Origin: Campylobacter sp. RM16192
GTDB taxonomy: Bacteria; Campylobacterota; Campylobacteria; Campylobacterales; Campylobacteraceae
DNA length: 64,000 nucleotides
Assembly (NCBI RefSeq): GCF_004803855.2
Contig: NZ_CP012552.1
Span: 248,001-312,000 of the forward strand
Direction: 5' to 3'
A program made the translations under genes and the position numbers. Below the pieces are notes generated by a model. It was not told the DNA's origin and did not search any database. It saw only the letters and a list, made by a program, of their open reading frames with translations. Positions 17,949 through 26,010 of this stretch are shown here, piece after piece (within the stretch, counting starts at the first letter, position 1; every line of letters starts with the position of its first letter).

Positions 17949-18674
17949 ATGAAATTCGGCTTTTTATTAGATATTGGAGAAATAACTCCAAATATTTTTT
18001 CAAAGCTTGATAGGGTAAAAAAAGCAAAAATTTTTATAAATTTGTATAACTCATGCGTAGAAGATGAGCTAAAAATCCCTAAAAATTATTATAAATTCGG
18101 GCTTGGCTTGCAAAATATCTTTTTAAAAAGAGTTGATGAGTTATGCAAATTTAAACATCAAAGCTTTAAAAAACCAACTAGCTTTTGTGTGGCTTCAAAT
18201 ACTATAATCCATGCTTTTAAAAATGGAAATTTAGATGAAATTCCAGTTATAGCAGGTACTCCTAAACACCCTGCCGCAAAGCTGCTCATGCTACTTAAAT
18301 CACAAAACGGAATTTGTTTTGATGCGGATATAATGTTTTCTCAGTTTGTTTATGATAAAATCCGTAAAAAACATCTTGATAAAAATGTTTATTTTCAAGA
18401 CGGCATAATCTTTGCGGAGCATAACGGCAGAAAAATTTTTGGAGTTTTGCCTAGCTTTAAGGAGATTTCAAAAGATAGGTTTCATCTGGCAAATTACGAA
18501 ATCGCAAGGGCTTTTAAAGCTCTTGACGAGAACGGATTTGATAGGATGTTTGTTGTTTTTCCGCGCAACACAAACTTCTTAAAGCACATAGAGGTTAATA
18601 CTTGTTGCGGAAACTATGGCGGTGAGGCTAGGCTTAAGCTCGTTCCTTACACCATCGTTCATAACGTATTTTAA
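17949..18674 (+). CDS. Conserved hypothetical protein, flavodoxin-linked
   Basis: I do not recognise a family for this 241-residue soluble protein. It has no signal peptide or membrane span. Visible features are a central VIAGTPKHPAAKLLMLLKS segment and a C-terminal region with two adjacent cysteines (NTCCGNYGGEARLKLVPYT). It begins on the base after the DUF2325 stop and precedes fldA by 14 nt, so the three are one operon. Gene order matches Cj1383c. Confidence 0.78.
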   Translation: MKFGFLLDIGEITPNIFSKLDRVKKAKIFINLYNSCVEDELKIPKNYYKFGLGLQNIFLKRVDELCKFKHQSFKKPTSFCVASNTIIHAFKNGNLDEIPVIAGTPKHPAAKLLMLLKSQNGICFDADIMFSQFVYDKIRKKHLDKNVYFQDGIIFAEHNGRKIFGVLPSFKEISKDRFHLANYEIARAFKALDENGFDRMFVVFPRNTNFLKHIEVNTCCGNYGGEARLKLVPYTIVHNVF

Positions 18675-18688
18675 TTTAAGGAAAGTTT

Positions 18689-19180
18689 ATGATAGGAATA
18701 ATTTTTGGAAGCAGTATGGGAAATACTGAAGAGGCGGCAAAATTTTTGTCTGAAAATTTAGGGCTTGAAAACGAGCTTTTAAACGTAAGCGATTGTGATG
18801 CGGATAAGATCAATAGCTTTGATAAGCTCATCCTTGGCACCTCTACTTGGGGGAGTGGCGACTTGCAAGATGATTGGGACGCGTTTGATTTTGAAGGACT
18901 TGAGCTTAGTGGTAAGACTGTTGCAGTATTTGGAATGGGCGATAGCGAGAGCTATAGCGATGAGTTTTGCAACGCTATGGGCAAGCTTTACGATCACGTC
19001 GTAAAACAAGGTGGAAAGGTCGTAGGTAGCGTATCAACCGACGGATATAGCTTTGAGAGTTCAGAGTCTGTTCGCGGTGGTAAATTTGTAGGACTTGCGC
19101 TTGATGCCGACAATGAAAGCGATCAAACAGAGCCAAGAATTCTGGCTTGGATCGAGCAGATAAAACCAAATTTCGCATAA
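18689..19180 (+). CDS. fldA: Flavodoxin
   Basis: This 163-residue long-chain flavodoxin has the FMN phosphate-binding loop GSSMGNTEEAA at its N terminus, the ring-contacting loop around STWGSGDLQDDWD and GMGDSESYSDEFCNAMG. It is a small FMN electron carrier of the cytoplasm and the probable acceptor for PFOR. AAGGAAAG precedes the ATG. It is the last gene of the operon and a terminator follows within 10 nt. Confidence 0.95.
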   Translation: MIGIIFGSSMGNTEEAAKFLSENLGLENELLNVSDCDADKINSFDKLILGTSTWGSGDLQDDWDAFDFEGLELSGKTVAVFGMGDSESYSDEFCNAMGKLYDHVVKQGGKVVGSVSTDGYSFESSESVRGGKFVGLALDADNESDQTEPRILAWIEQIKPNFA

Positions 19181-19187
19181 AACATCT

Positions 19188-19210
19188 TCCCCTATTCAGG
19201 GGACCTTTTT
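19188..19210 (+). terminator. Terminator after fldA
   Basis: A 6-bp G/C-rich stem TCCCCT-ATTC-AGGGGA is followed by CC and five T residues, directly after the fldA stop. Confidence 0.8.
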
Positions 19211-19302
19211 AAAATAAATCTTATATTAATCTACTTAAAAAATACTAAATTTAAGCCTTTTGTAGCTAAAATATTTTTAAATATTAAACATTTGGAGCAA
19301 GA

Positions 19303-20181
19303 ATGGCATTTCAGAATTTAAAGTGGCAAAAATTTTATGAAAAAGCCTGGAAAATAAGAGCAGAGTTTATGAGCGAGTGCTTAAGCCGCGGGATGAATGG
19401 CTACCAAGCAATTAAAGAGCTTGAAAAGAAAGAGCGTAAATATCGAATATCAATAACAGGTGATGAAGTGATATCATGGGAAAGGATTAAGGGAGATCCT
19501 ACAAATGTGATATCTGAATCGATTAATATTCCTATAATGCGACTAAGCTCTATTAGGGGTAATGAGATTATAATACCATTTTATGCAAATTTTAACTTTG
19601 TCGATATGCTTATCGATATTTTTGATGAGACGGGGCCTTATGATTCTATTGTTGAACTTGGATGTGGATATGGAAGAAATTTGTTTGAACTATTTTATAG
19701 AGGCGGATCTGCTGATATCCCGTATTATGGTGGAGAATTTACAAAAAGTGGTGTGGAACTTGCCAGCAAACTGGCTAAAGCAACTCCAAATATGAATGCT
19801 AAATTTTTTCATTTTAACCATCTTGAGCCGAAGTTAGATATTGACTTTGGTGAGCGAGTATTTTTATTTACTTGCCACTCTATTGAGCAGGTAATGCAAA
19901 TTCCAGATAATTGGTTTGAAGTTGTATCTAAATGTGCCAAACACGTTAGATGTGTACATCTTGAACCATTTGGTTTTCAGATGCATATAACGGGTCCTAT
20001 AAGTCAAAAACATATGGAATTTATGGTGCAGCAAGGCTGGAATGTCAATTTTACAGATATGCTAAAGCAAGCTTCTAAAAACAAGATAATAGAAGTGGAT
20101 GGTGCAGTATTGGAGATTGGATTTTCTCAAGATCCGTTTAATCCGGGTTCGATTGCTATATGGCATAGTGATAGAAAATAG
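19303..20181 (+). CDS. Class I SAM-dependent methyltransferase
   Basis: This 292-residue protein carries a SAM-binding motif I, SIVELGCGYGRNLFELF (about residue 118), and a downstream acidic loop. Residues around RVFLFTCHSIEQVMQIPDNW occupy the motif IV region. An N-terminal alpha-helical part of about 100 residues is rich in charged residues. The substrate cannot be told. It is a separate unit with ATTTGGAGCAAG as ribosome-binding site, and the following small membrane gene starts 12 nt after its stop. Confidence 0.75.
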   Translation: MAFQNLKWQKFYEKAWKIRAEFMSECLSRGMNGYQAIKELEKKERKYRISITGDEVISWERIKGDPTNVISESINIPIMRLSSIRGNEIIIPFYANFNFVDMLIDIFDETGPYDSIVELGCGYGRNLFELFYRGGSADIPYYGGEFTKSGVELASKLAKATPNMNAKFFHFNHLEPKLDIDFGERVFLFTCHSIEQVMQIPDNWFEVVSKCAKHVRCVHLEPFGFQMHITGPISQKHMEFMVQQGWNVNFTDMLKQASKNKIIEVDGAVLEIGFSQDPFNPGSIAIWHSDRK

Positions 20182-20193
20182 TTATTTTTGCTT

Positions 20194-20607
20194 ATGTTAC
20201 TAAATTTTAAAGAATTTTCAGAGAAAAACCCTATTAAATGGGCTATATTTATGGGGTTTTTATCTTCATTGCCCATAGTTGCAATTGCTTTTGCGGATGC
20301 TAATATAGATTTTAATTCAGCTAGTCAAAACAAAGAAACAGATCTACTACAGATCATTTTTTATTTTTTGGCATCTTATATTTTTATTAAATTTTTTACA
20401 TTTTTAAAAAAATTTTCATTATTCTATCTCATATTATTTTCATTATTATCTACTGGTGTTTGTCTGCTATCTCAAATATATTTATTAAAATTGTTTTTTG
20501 TAACAAATGAGCCCCATCAAAACATTATCTATGCCCTATTAGCTGGAGCAAGCTTTTTGTATATTTTTATTTTAAATTTAATTGCTTCAAATATTTCTAA
20601 GCACTGA
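20194..20607 (+). CDS. Four-span integral membrane protein, unknown
   Basis: This 137-residue protein is mostly hydrophobic, with about four predicted membrane spans (near residues 16-34, 50-70, 75-100 and 110-130). I recognise no family. The ATG at 20194 follows the methyltransferase stop at 20181 without a good ribosome-binding site, so coupling to the upstream gene is likely. A TTG at 20188 is an alternative start. Its codon use is more A/T-rich than its neighbours, so it may be less conserved. Confidence 0.6.
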   Translation: MLLNFKEFSEKNPIKWAIFMGFLSSLPIVAIAFADANIDFNSASQNKETDLLQIIFYFLASYIFIKFFTFLKKFSLFYLILFSLLSTGVCLLSQIYLLKLFFVTNEPHQNIIYALLAGASFLYIFILNLIASNISKH

Positions 20608-20690
20608 ATTTTATTGAATTATTTTAATCTAAAAACGTAAAACCAGATTTGCAACAGCTGCTTTTCTTTGAGGTTTTATCAAATTTTCGC

Positions 20691-20696
20691 TACAAT
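20691..20696 (+). promoter_or_regulatory. -10 element for luxS
   Basis: TACAAT in the context TCGCTACAATCTTACG lies 22 nt before the luxS start. Very similar GCTACAAT elements precede ciaB (25977) and the thioesterase gene (27892). Confidence 0.5.
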
Positions 20697-20718
20697 CTTA
20701 CGAAAAAAAAGGATAGAT

Positions 20719-21225
20719 ATGCCGCTACTTGATAGTTTTTGTGTAGATCACGTAAAGATGAATGCACCCGGAGTTCGCCTAGCTAAAACGATGAAAACGC
20801 CAAAAGGCGATGATATAAGCGTATTTGATCTTAGATTTTGCAAGCCAAATGAGGAAATTTTGCCTGAAAAGGGCATCCATACTCTTGAGCACCTCTTTGC
20901 AGGATTTATGAGAGATCACCTTAACGGCAACGGAGTTGAGATCATCGATATCTCTCCGATGGGTTGCAGAACTGGCTTTTATATGAGTCTTATCGGCACT
21001 CCTAGCGAAGATACAGTAAGACAGGCGTGGCTAGCCTCTATGCAAGATGTTAAAAACGTTAAAAACCAAAGCGAAATCCCAGAGCTAAACGTATATCAAT
21101 GCGGTACATATAAGATGCACTCGCTTGATGAAGCGCACTCGATAGCCGATAAAATTTTAAAAAGCGGACTTGGCATCATAAACAACGACGAAATCAAACT
21201 TGATCTAAAAGCTATGGGTTTGTGA
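20719..21225 (+). CDS. luxS: S-ribosylhomocysteine lyase LuxS
   Basis: This 168-residue metalloenzyme cleaves S-ribosylhomocysteine to homocysteine and the AI-2 precursor DPD in the activated methyl cycle. The zinc ligands H54 and H58 are in the HTLEH motif and the third, C128, is in VYQCGTYK. The catalytic cysteine is C83 in MGCRTGFY. An upstream in-frame GTG-like start at 20668 exists, but ATG 20719 follows AAAAAGGA with proper spacing and gives the standard LuxS N terminus MPLLDSF. Confidence 0.97.
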   Translation: MPLLDSFCVDHVKMNAPGVRLAKTMKTPKGDDISVFDLRFCKPNEEILPEKGIHTLEHLFAGFMRDHLNGNGVEIIDISPMGCRTGFYMSLIGTPSEDTVRQAWLASMQDVKNVKNQSEIPELNVYQCGTYKMHSLDEAHSIADKILKSGLGIINNDEIKLDLKAMGL

Positions 21226-21241
21226 GCGAAATTTGACGCGG

Positions 21242-22360
21242 ATGATTAGCTGTGCAAAGCCTGAAAATTTAAGTGAAAACAAGGCTTTTTTAACCGAGCA
21301 AATTTTAACCTATCTTGGTAACAAGCGCTCTTTGCTTGGCTTTATAGAGCAAGGTATACTGCATGCCAAAAGCGAGCTTAAGCAAGATAAAATAAGCTGT
21401 TGTGATATGTTTTCGGGCTCTGGAATCGTAGCTAGGTTTTTAAAGCAGCACGCAAATTTTATCGTTGCAAACGACCTTGAGCTGTACTCCAAAATTACCA
21501 ACGAATGCTACCTTGCAAATTTAACACCTGAGCTTAAAGCTGAGCTTAAAACTAGCCTAGCAAAAATAAAAAAAGAGATAAAAAGCGAGCTTAAAAGCGG
21601 TTTTATTACTGAGCTTTACTCGCCAAAAGATGAGGCAAATATAACCCCAAACGATAGAGTTTTTTATACTCCTTATAATGCGCGCTATATCGATACAGCA
21701 AGGGCTAGCATTGAGCTTTTGGATGAGCAGCTGAAGCCGTTTTTTCTGGCTCCACTTTTGCACTCTGCTAGCGTACATGCAAATACAAGTGGAGTTTTTA
21801 AGGGCTTTTATAAAAACAAAGATAAAATAGGGCAGTTTGGCGGCGAAGGAAGAAATGCATTAAAGAGAATTTTAACTCCTATCGAGCTTAAAATGCCTGT
21901 TTTTTCAAATTTCAACGTCGAATTTGAAGTTATGCAAAAGGACGCAAATTTACTGGCTAGTGAGCTTGATAAGATCGATCTAGTCTATCTTGATCCGCCT
22001 TATAATCAACACCCTTACGGCTCAAACTACTTCATGCTAAATTTAATCGCCAAATACGAACACCCAAGTGAAATTTCAAAAGTTTCTGGCATAGCTAAAA
22101 ACTGGAATCGCTCCGTTTATAATCAAAGAGCAAACACAGCTGAAGCGTTTTTTGAGCTGATTGGTAAGTTGAAAGCTAAATTTGTGCTAATTTCTTTTAA
22201 CTCGGAAGGCTTTATTTCCAAGGAGAGTTTTGATAAAAACCTTAAAAAATTTGGTAAAGTGGAGCTAAAAGAAAAAAAATATAATACATTTCGTGGAAGC
22301 AGAAATCTAAACAGTAGAAATTTGCATGTAAACGAACTTCTTTATATACTTAAAAAATAA
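21242..22360 (+). CDS. D12-class DNA adenine-specific methyltransferase
   Basis: This protein of about 372 residues has the first SAM motif DMFSGSGIVARFL and the catalytic motif DLVYLDPPYNQHPYGSNYF. DPPY indicates amino-group methylation, here adenine N6. An N-terminal YLGNKRSLL replaces the usual YxGGK of Dam-like enzymes. No restriction gene is adjacent, so it may be an orphan methylase with epigenetic effect. A TTG at 21233 is an alternative start. The gene starts 16 nt after luxS and has no strong ribosome-binding site of its own, so it may be read from the luxS transcript. Confidence 0.85.
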   Translation: MISCAKPENLSENKAFLTEQILTYLGNKRSLLGFIEQGILHAKSELKQDKISCCDMFSGSGIVARFLKQHANFIVANDLELYSKITNECYLANLTPELKAELKTSLAKIKKEIKSELKSGFITELYSPKDEANITPNDRVFYTPYNARYIDTARASIELLDEQLKPFFLAPLLHSASVHANTSGVFKGFYKNKDKIGQFGGEGRNALKRILTPIELKMPVFSNFNVEFEVMQKDANLLASELDKIDLVYLDPPYNQHPYGSNYFMLNLIAKYEHPSEISKVSGIAKNWNRSVYNQRANTAEAFFELIGKLKAKFVLISFNSEGFISKESFDKNLKKFGKVELKEKKYNTFRGSRNLNSRNLHVNELLYILKK

Positions 22361-22479
22361 GTTAGTAATTCATCTTTTTCATATATATTCAATAAATTAT
22401 AAAACTACTAAATATATCAATGTAATTTTAAGTTCAATTTTAATAAAATTTCATTAACTTTATTTTTTAAGGAAATTTT

Positions 22480-23058
22480 ATGAAAAATAAACTTATATCT
22501 TTGATGATTACCGCTACGGCTTTTAGTTCGATGTTTGCAGGGGATTTTATATCTCAAACAACTGCAATTTTTTTAAACGGCAAAGACATAGGAAAAATAG
22601 AGGTTTTAACTCCTGTTGAAATTGTAGAAAAAGGACAATCTTTAACTAGGATAAAAATACAAGGAGTAGTTGCGGATAATTATAAAGAGAGAATCCAAAG
22701 AAGTATCCCAAATGCTGAAGTTTTTGTTGTTTTTAATGAAGATGTTGACGGTAATTTTGTTTTTAATAAGAAATTAGAAGATGATTATGGTGAAATTTGG
22801 CATGAAGTAAGCGGTGTTTATGAGGTTGATTCAAAGCTTATAATAGCCGATGAGGATGCCTTGTACGACCAAGCAAAAAAAATATACGAAGAGAGCTGTT
22901 CTGCCTGTCACAGACTGCATCAGCCTAATGATTTTACAGCTAATCAGTGGCCTGCAAGCCTGCAAGGCATGATTGATGCCGGTTATACTGCAATAGATGA
23001 AAATAGTTTAAATTTAATCACAAAATATTTGCAGCATAACGCTAAAGAAAGTTATTAA
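22480..23058 (+). CDS. Periplasmic monohaem cytochrome c, partner of TorA-like reductase
   Basis: This 192-residue protein has a signal peptide (MKNKLISLMITATAFSSMFAG), an N-terminal domain of about 120 residues and one CSACH haem site (near residue 145). The haem domain resembles the C-terminal haem domain of TorC-type proteins. It lies 35 nt upstream of the TorA-like enzyme and is probably its electron donor. In C. jejuni the matching pair is Cj0265c-Cj0264c. The usual pentahaem, membrane-anchored NapC/TorC module is absent; only the monohaem part is encoded. Confidence 0.85.
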   Translation: MKNKLISLMITATAFSSMFAGDFISQTTAIFLNGKDIGKIEVLTPVEIVEKGQSLTRIKIQGVVADNYKERIQRSIPNAEVFVVFNEDVDGNFVFNKKLEDDYGEIWHEVSGVYEVDSKLIIADEDALYDQAKKIYEESCSACHRLHQPNDFTANQWPASLQGMIDAGYTAIDENSLNLITKYLQHNAKESY

Positions 23059-23093
23059 AATTAAAGAAACCAATATTTAGAAAAGGGGAGAAT

Positions 23094-25538
23094 ATGAAAA
23101 GACGAGATTTTATAAAGACCTCAGCTATTCTTGGAGCTAGCTCTTTGAGTGCTAGCAGGATTGATGGTGTTACAAAAACTATTTTTGACAATAAGAAAGT
23201 TTTTGGAGCAAATAGATTTGGAACTTTTTGGGCCAATATAAATTCAGAGCAGATCGTTTCTGTAAGTGATTTTGAAGGTGATAAATTCCCAAATACTATG
23301 AATTATTCGCTGCCGGATGTGATTCAAAACGAAAACAGAGTTCTTTATCCGATGGTAAGAAAAAGCTATCTAAAGGCTAAAGGTCCTGCAAAAAGTGAAT
23401 TAAGAGGTAATGAAGAGTTTGTAAGAGTTAGCTGGGATGTAGCTCTTGATCTTGCCGCTAAGGCTTTAAAAGAAAATTTCGACAAATATGGCCCTGAAAG
23501 TATCTACGGCGAGTGCTACTGGTGGGGCGGTAGCGGTAAAGTAGGCTGGGGCAGAACCGTAGCTCACAGAATGTTAAAAATTCTTGGCGGATATGTTGAG
23601 GAGACTGATGATTATTCGACGGGAGCAGGTCTTACTATAATGCCTTATGTATTGGGAAGCGGTTCGGTTTATGATACACCAACCAAATGGAAAGCCGTTG
23701 TTAAAAATGCTAAAAACGTAGTATTTTGGGGTACCGATCCGATAGTTACAAATCAAATAGGTTCTATTCCTCCACTTCACTCTAACTATCCTGGCATCAT
23801 AGATCTTAAAAAATCAGGCATAAAAACTTATAGCGTAAACGTAATGGTTAACGATACTGCTCGCTATTTAGGCTCTGAACCTATAATAGTTGTACCAAAT
23901 ACCGATACCGCAATGGTGCTTGGAATGTGCCACCACTTATATGAAAATCATCTTTATGATGCTGAGTTTATTAAAAAATATACGGTTGGATTTAATAAAT
24001 TTAAAGACTATTTGCTTGGTGTGGAGGATAAGATTGTTAAAGATGTTAAGTGGGCTAGTAAAATTTGTGGTGTTCAACCTGAATATATAGCTAAATTCGC
24101 AGAAAAACTAGCAAAAGAGCCTACTACTATTTTAATAGGTCGTGCACTTCAAAGAGCAGACCACGGAGAGCAAATTTTCTGGGCTTTAGTTACTCTAAAC
24201 GCTATGCTAGGACATATCGGTAAGGAGGGTCTTGGGTTCGAGTTTAGTTTAGGATATAACTCAGGCGGCGCCGGAGATAAGATAGCTCCGGTTTTAAAGG
24301 GTCTTAGCACAAGAATCAGTGAAAAATATGAGACGCCAGACTCTCCTTGGAAAAAATTTAAAAATGTAACTATTCCTTCATCACGCTCTATCGAAGCACT
24401 TGAAAATCCAGGCAAAGAAATAGATCATAACGGTAAAAAGATAAAGCTTCCACATATGAGAGTCGCTTATAATGCATCAGGTTCGATGTTTACACGTCAC
24501 CAAGATGTAAATAATATCGTTAAACAATGGAAGAAATTTGAGACAGTTATCACCGCAGAGCCTTATTGGACGAGTACAGCAAGGTTATCTGATATAGTAT
24601 TCCCTGTGGCTATCGAAGTTGAGAGAAACGACATCAACCAAACCGCTCCAAACGGCGAATATATCGTAGCATATAGACCTATCATTAATCCTATGGGAGA
24701 GAGCAAGAGCGACTTTTGGATTTGTGAGCAAATTTGTAAAAGATGGGGCGTTGGCGAAGTATTTACAGAGGGAAAATCAGAGCTTGATTGGGTTAAAGAA
24801 TTCTATAACGATGCAGCAACTCAAGCAAAAAATCTCAATGTACAAATGCCTAAATTTGAAGAGTTCTGGGAAAAGGGCTTTGTAAGATTTGAACAAGATA
24901 AAAAAGAGACAGAGCTATACACTAGACTAGCGGCATTTAGAGAAAATCCTGTAAAAAATCGCCTGGGAACACCATCTGGCAAGATTGAGATTTTTTCTCC
25001 TGCAGTAGCTAAGTATGGCTATGATGACTGCCCTGGTCATGCTACTTGGCTAGAGCCGTTTGAATGGCTTGGTAGTGAAAAGGCTAAAAAATATCCAATA
25101 CATATAGTGAGCCCTCACTCAAGATATCGCTTACACTCTCAACTAAATAACTCTATTATTAGAAATTTTGCTGAGGTTAGCGGTAGAGAGCCTATTTTGA
25201 TGAATCCAAAAGATGCTAAAGCAAGAGGTCTTGCAAATGGTGACATCGTAAGAGTATTTAATGATCGCGGTGAAATTTTAGCAGGCGTTCTTATAACTGA
25301 TCTTATCCAAGAAAAGGTTGCTGCAATATGTGAAGGTGCATGGTATGATCCTGAAAAATGGGGAGAAAAGAGCCTTTGCCAACATGGTTGCGTAAACGTA
25401 TTAACTCGTGACAAAGGTACAAGTAAGCTAGCTCAAAGCAACACAGCTCACACAACTCTAGCACAGGTTGAGAAATTTAAAGGCGAGATTAAACCTATAA
25501 AAGCATTCTCAAAACCTACCATCATCCAATCTCTATAA
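23094..25538 (+). CDS. TorA-like molybdopterin S-/N-oxide reductase
   Basis: This 814-residue periplasmic enzyme is of the DMSO/TMAO reductase family. The N terminus carries a twin-arginine signal (MKRRDFIKTSAILGASS). The molybdenum-ligating serine is expected in TDDYSTGAG (S175). The family blocks GLGFEFSLGYNSGG and NPKDAKARGLANGD appear in order. No N-terminal Cys motif for an Fe-S cluster is present, as expected for TorA rather than Nap/Fdh. It should let the cell respire TMAO or DMSO under low oxygen, with electrons from the cytochrome encoded upstream. Confidence 0.92.
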   Translation: MKRRDFIKTSAILGASSLSASRIDGVTKTIFDNKKVFGANRFGTFWANINSEQIVSVSDFEGDKFPNTMNYSLPDVIQNENRVLYPMVRKSYLKAKGPAKSELRGNEEFVRVSWDVALDLAAKALKENFDKYGPESIYGECYWWGGSGKVGWGRTVAHRMLKILGGYVEETDDYSTGAGLTIMPYVLGSGSVYDTPTKWKAVVKNAKNVVFWGTDPIVTNQIGSIPPLHSNYPGIIDLKKSGIKTYSVNVMVNDTARYLGSEPIIVVPNTDTAMVLGMCHHLYENHLYDAEFIKKYTVGFNKFKDYLLGVEDKIVKDVKWASKICGVQPEYIAKFAEKLAKEPTTILIGRALQRADHGEQIFWALVTLNAMLGHIGKEGLGFEFSLGYNSGGAGDKIAPVLKGLSTRISEKYETPDSPWKKFKNVTIPSSRSIEALENPGKEIDHNGKKIKLPHMRVAYNASGSMFTRHQDVNNIVKQWKKFETVITAEPYWTSTARLSDIVFPVAIEVERNDINQTAPNGEYIVAYRPIINPMGESKSDFWICEQICKRWGVGEVFTEGKSELDWVKEFYNDAATQAKNLNVQMPKFEEFWEKGFVRFEQDKKETELYTRLAAFRENPVKNRLGTPSGKIEIFSPAVAKYGYDDCPGHATWLEPFEWLGSEKAKKYPIHIVSPHSRYRLHSQLNNSIIRNFAEVSGREPILMNPKDAKARGLANGDIVRVFNDRGEILAGVLITDLIQEKVAAICEGAWYDPEKWGEKSLCQHGCVNVLTRDKGTSKLAQSNTAHTTLAQVEKFKGEIKPIKAFSKPTIIQSL

Positions 25539-25541
25539 AAA

Positions 25542-25567
25542 TTTAGCCCAAGGTTTCTTGGGCTAAA
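25542..25567 (+). terminator. Hairpin after the torA-like gene
   Basis: An 11-bp perfect stem TTTAGCCCAAG-GTTT-CTTGGGCTAAA starts 4 nt after the stop codon. A clear T tract is missing downstream, so it may terminate weakly or protect the mRNA end. Confidence 0.6.
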
Positions 25568-25618
25568 CTCTCTAAACTGTTTTATGTTATCATAGTGCTA
25601 AAAATTAAAAGGAAAAAT

Positions 25619-25921
25619 ATGAAAAAAATTCTATTTTTAATGATAACTTCGGTCTTAGCATTTGGCGTTGCCATTGTATCAGAGCCTAATGATCCTTGCG
25701 AAGAGTATAAGAAAACAGCTTATGAGATGTTTAGAATATTAGACGCCAGAGCTGAAAATAACAAACATGAGCAAGCCGAGGTCAAAAAGATGAAAGATGC
25801 CTTTAATAAGGGTCTTGAGAGAATAAATACTTTAAGCGACAGATATAATGTCTGTATAAAAGCTACCCAGTCAATCAAAGAAGCAATAGAGCTTATGCAG
25901 CCTGCGCAATCTTATCAATAG
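25619..25921 (+). CDS. Small exported protein, unknown function
   Basis: This protein of about 100 residues starts with a signal peptide (MKKILFLMITSVLAFGVA). The mature part is helical and charged, with two cysteines (NDPCEEY and YNVCIKA) that could form a disulphide. I recognise no family with confidence. AAAAGGA precedes the ATG by 6 nt. It stands alone between the torA hairpin and the ciaB promoter. Confidence 0.7.
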   Translation: MKKILFLMITSVLAFGVAIVSEPNDPCEEYKKTAYEMFRILDARAENNKHEQAEVKKMKDAFNKGLERINTLSDRYNVCIKATQSIKEAIELMQPAQSYQ

Positions 25922-25976
25922 GTTGAAATCTTATTTTATATTCAAATTTTACTTGATAAACATAATCAATTTAAGC

Positions 25977-25982
25977 TACAAT
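25977..25982 (+). promoter_or_regulatory. -10 element for ciaB
   Basis: TACAAT in AAGCTACAATATTT lies 28 nt before the ciaB start codon. Confidence 0.45.
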
Positions 25983-26010
25983 ATTTAAAATAAAAAATCA
26001 AAGGATAATA

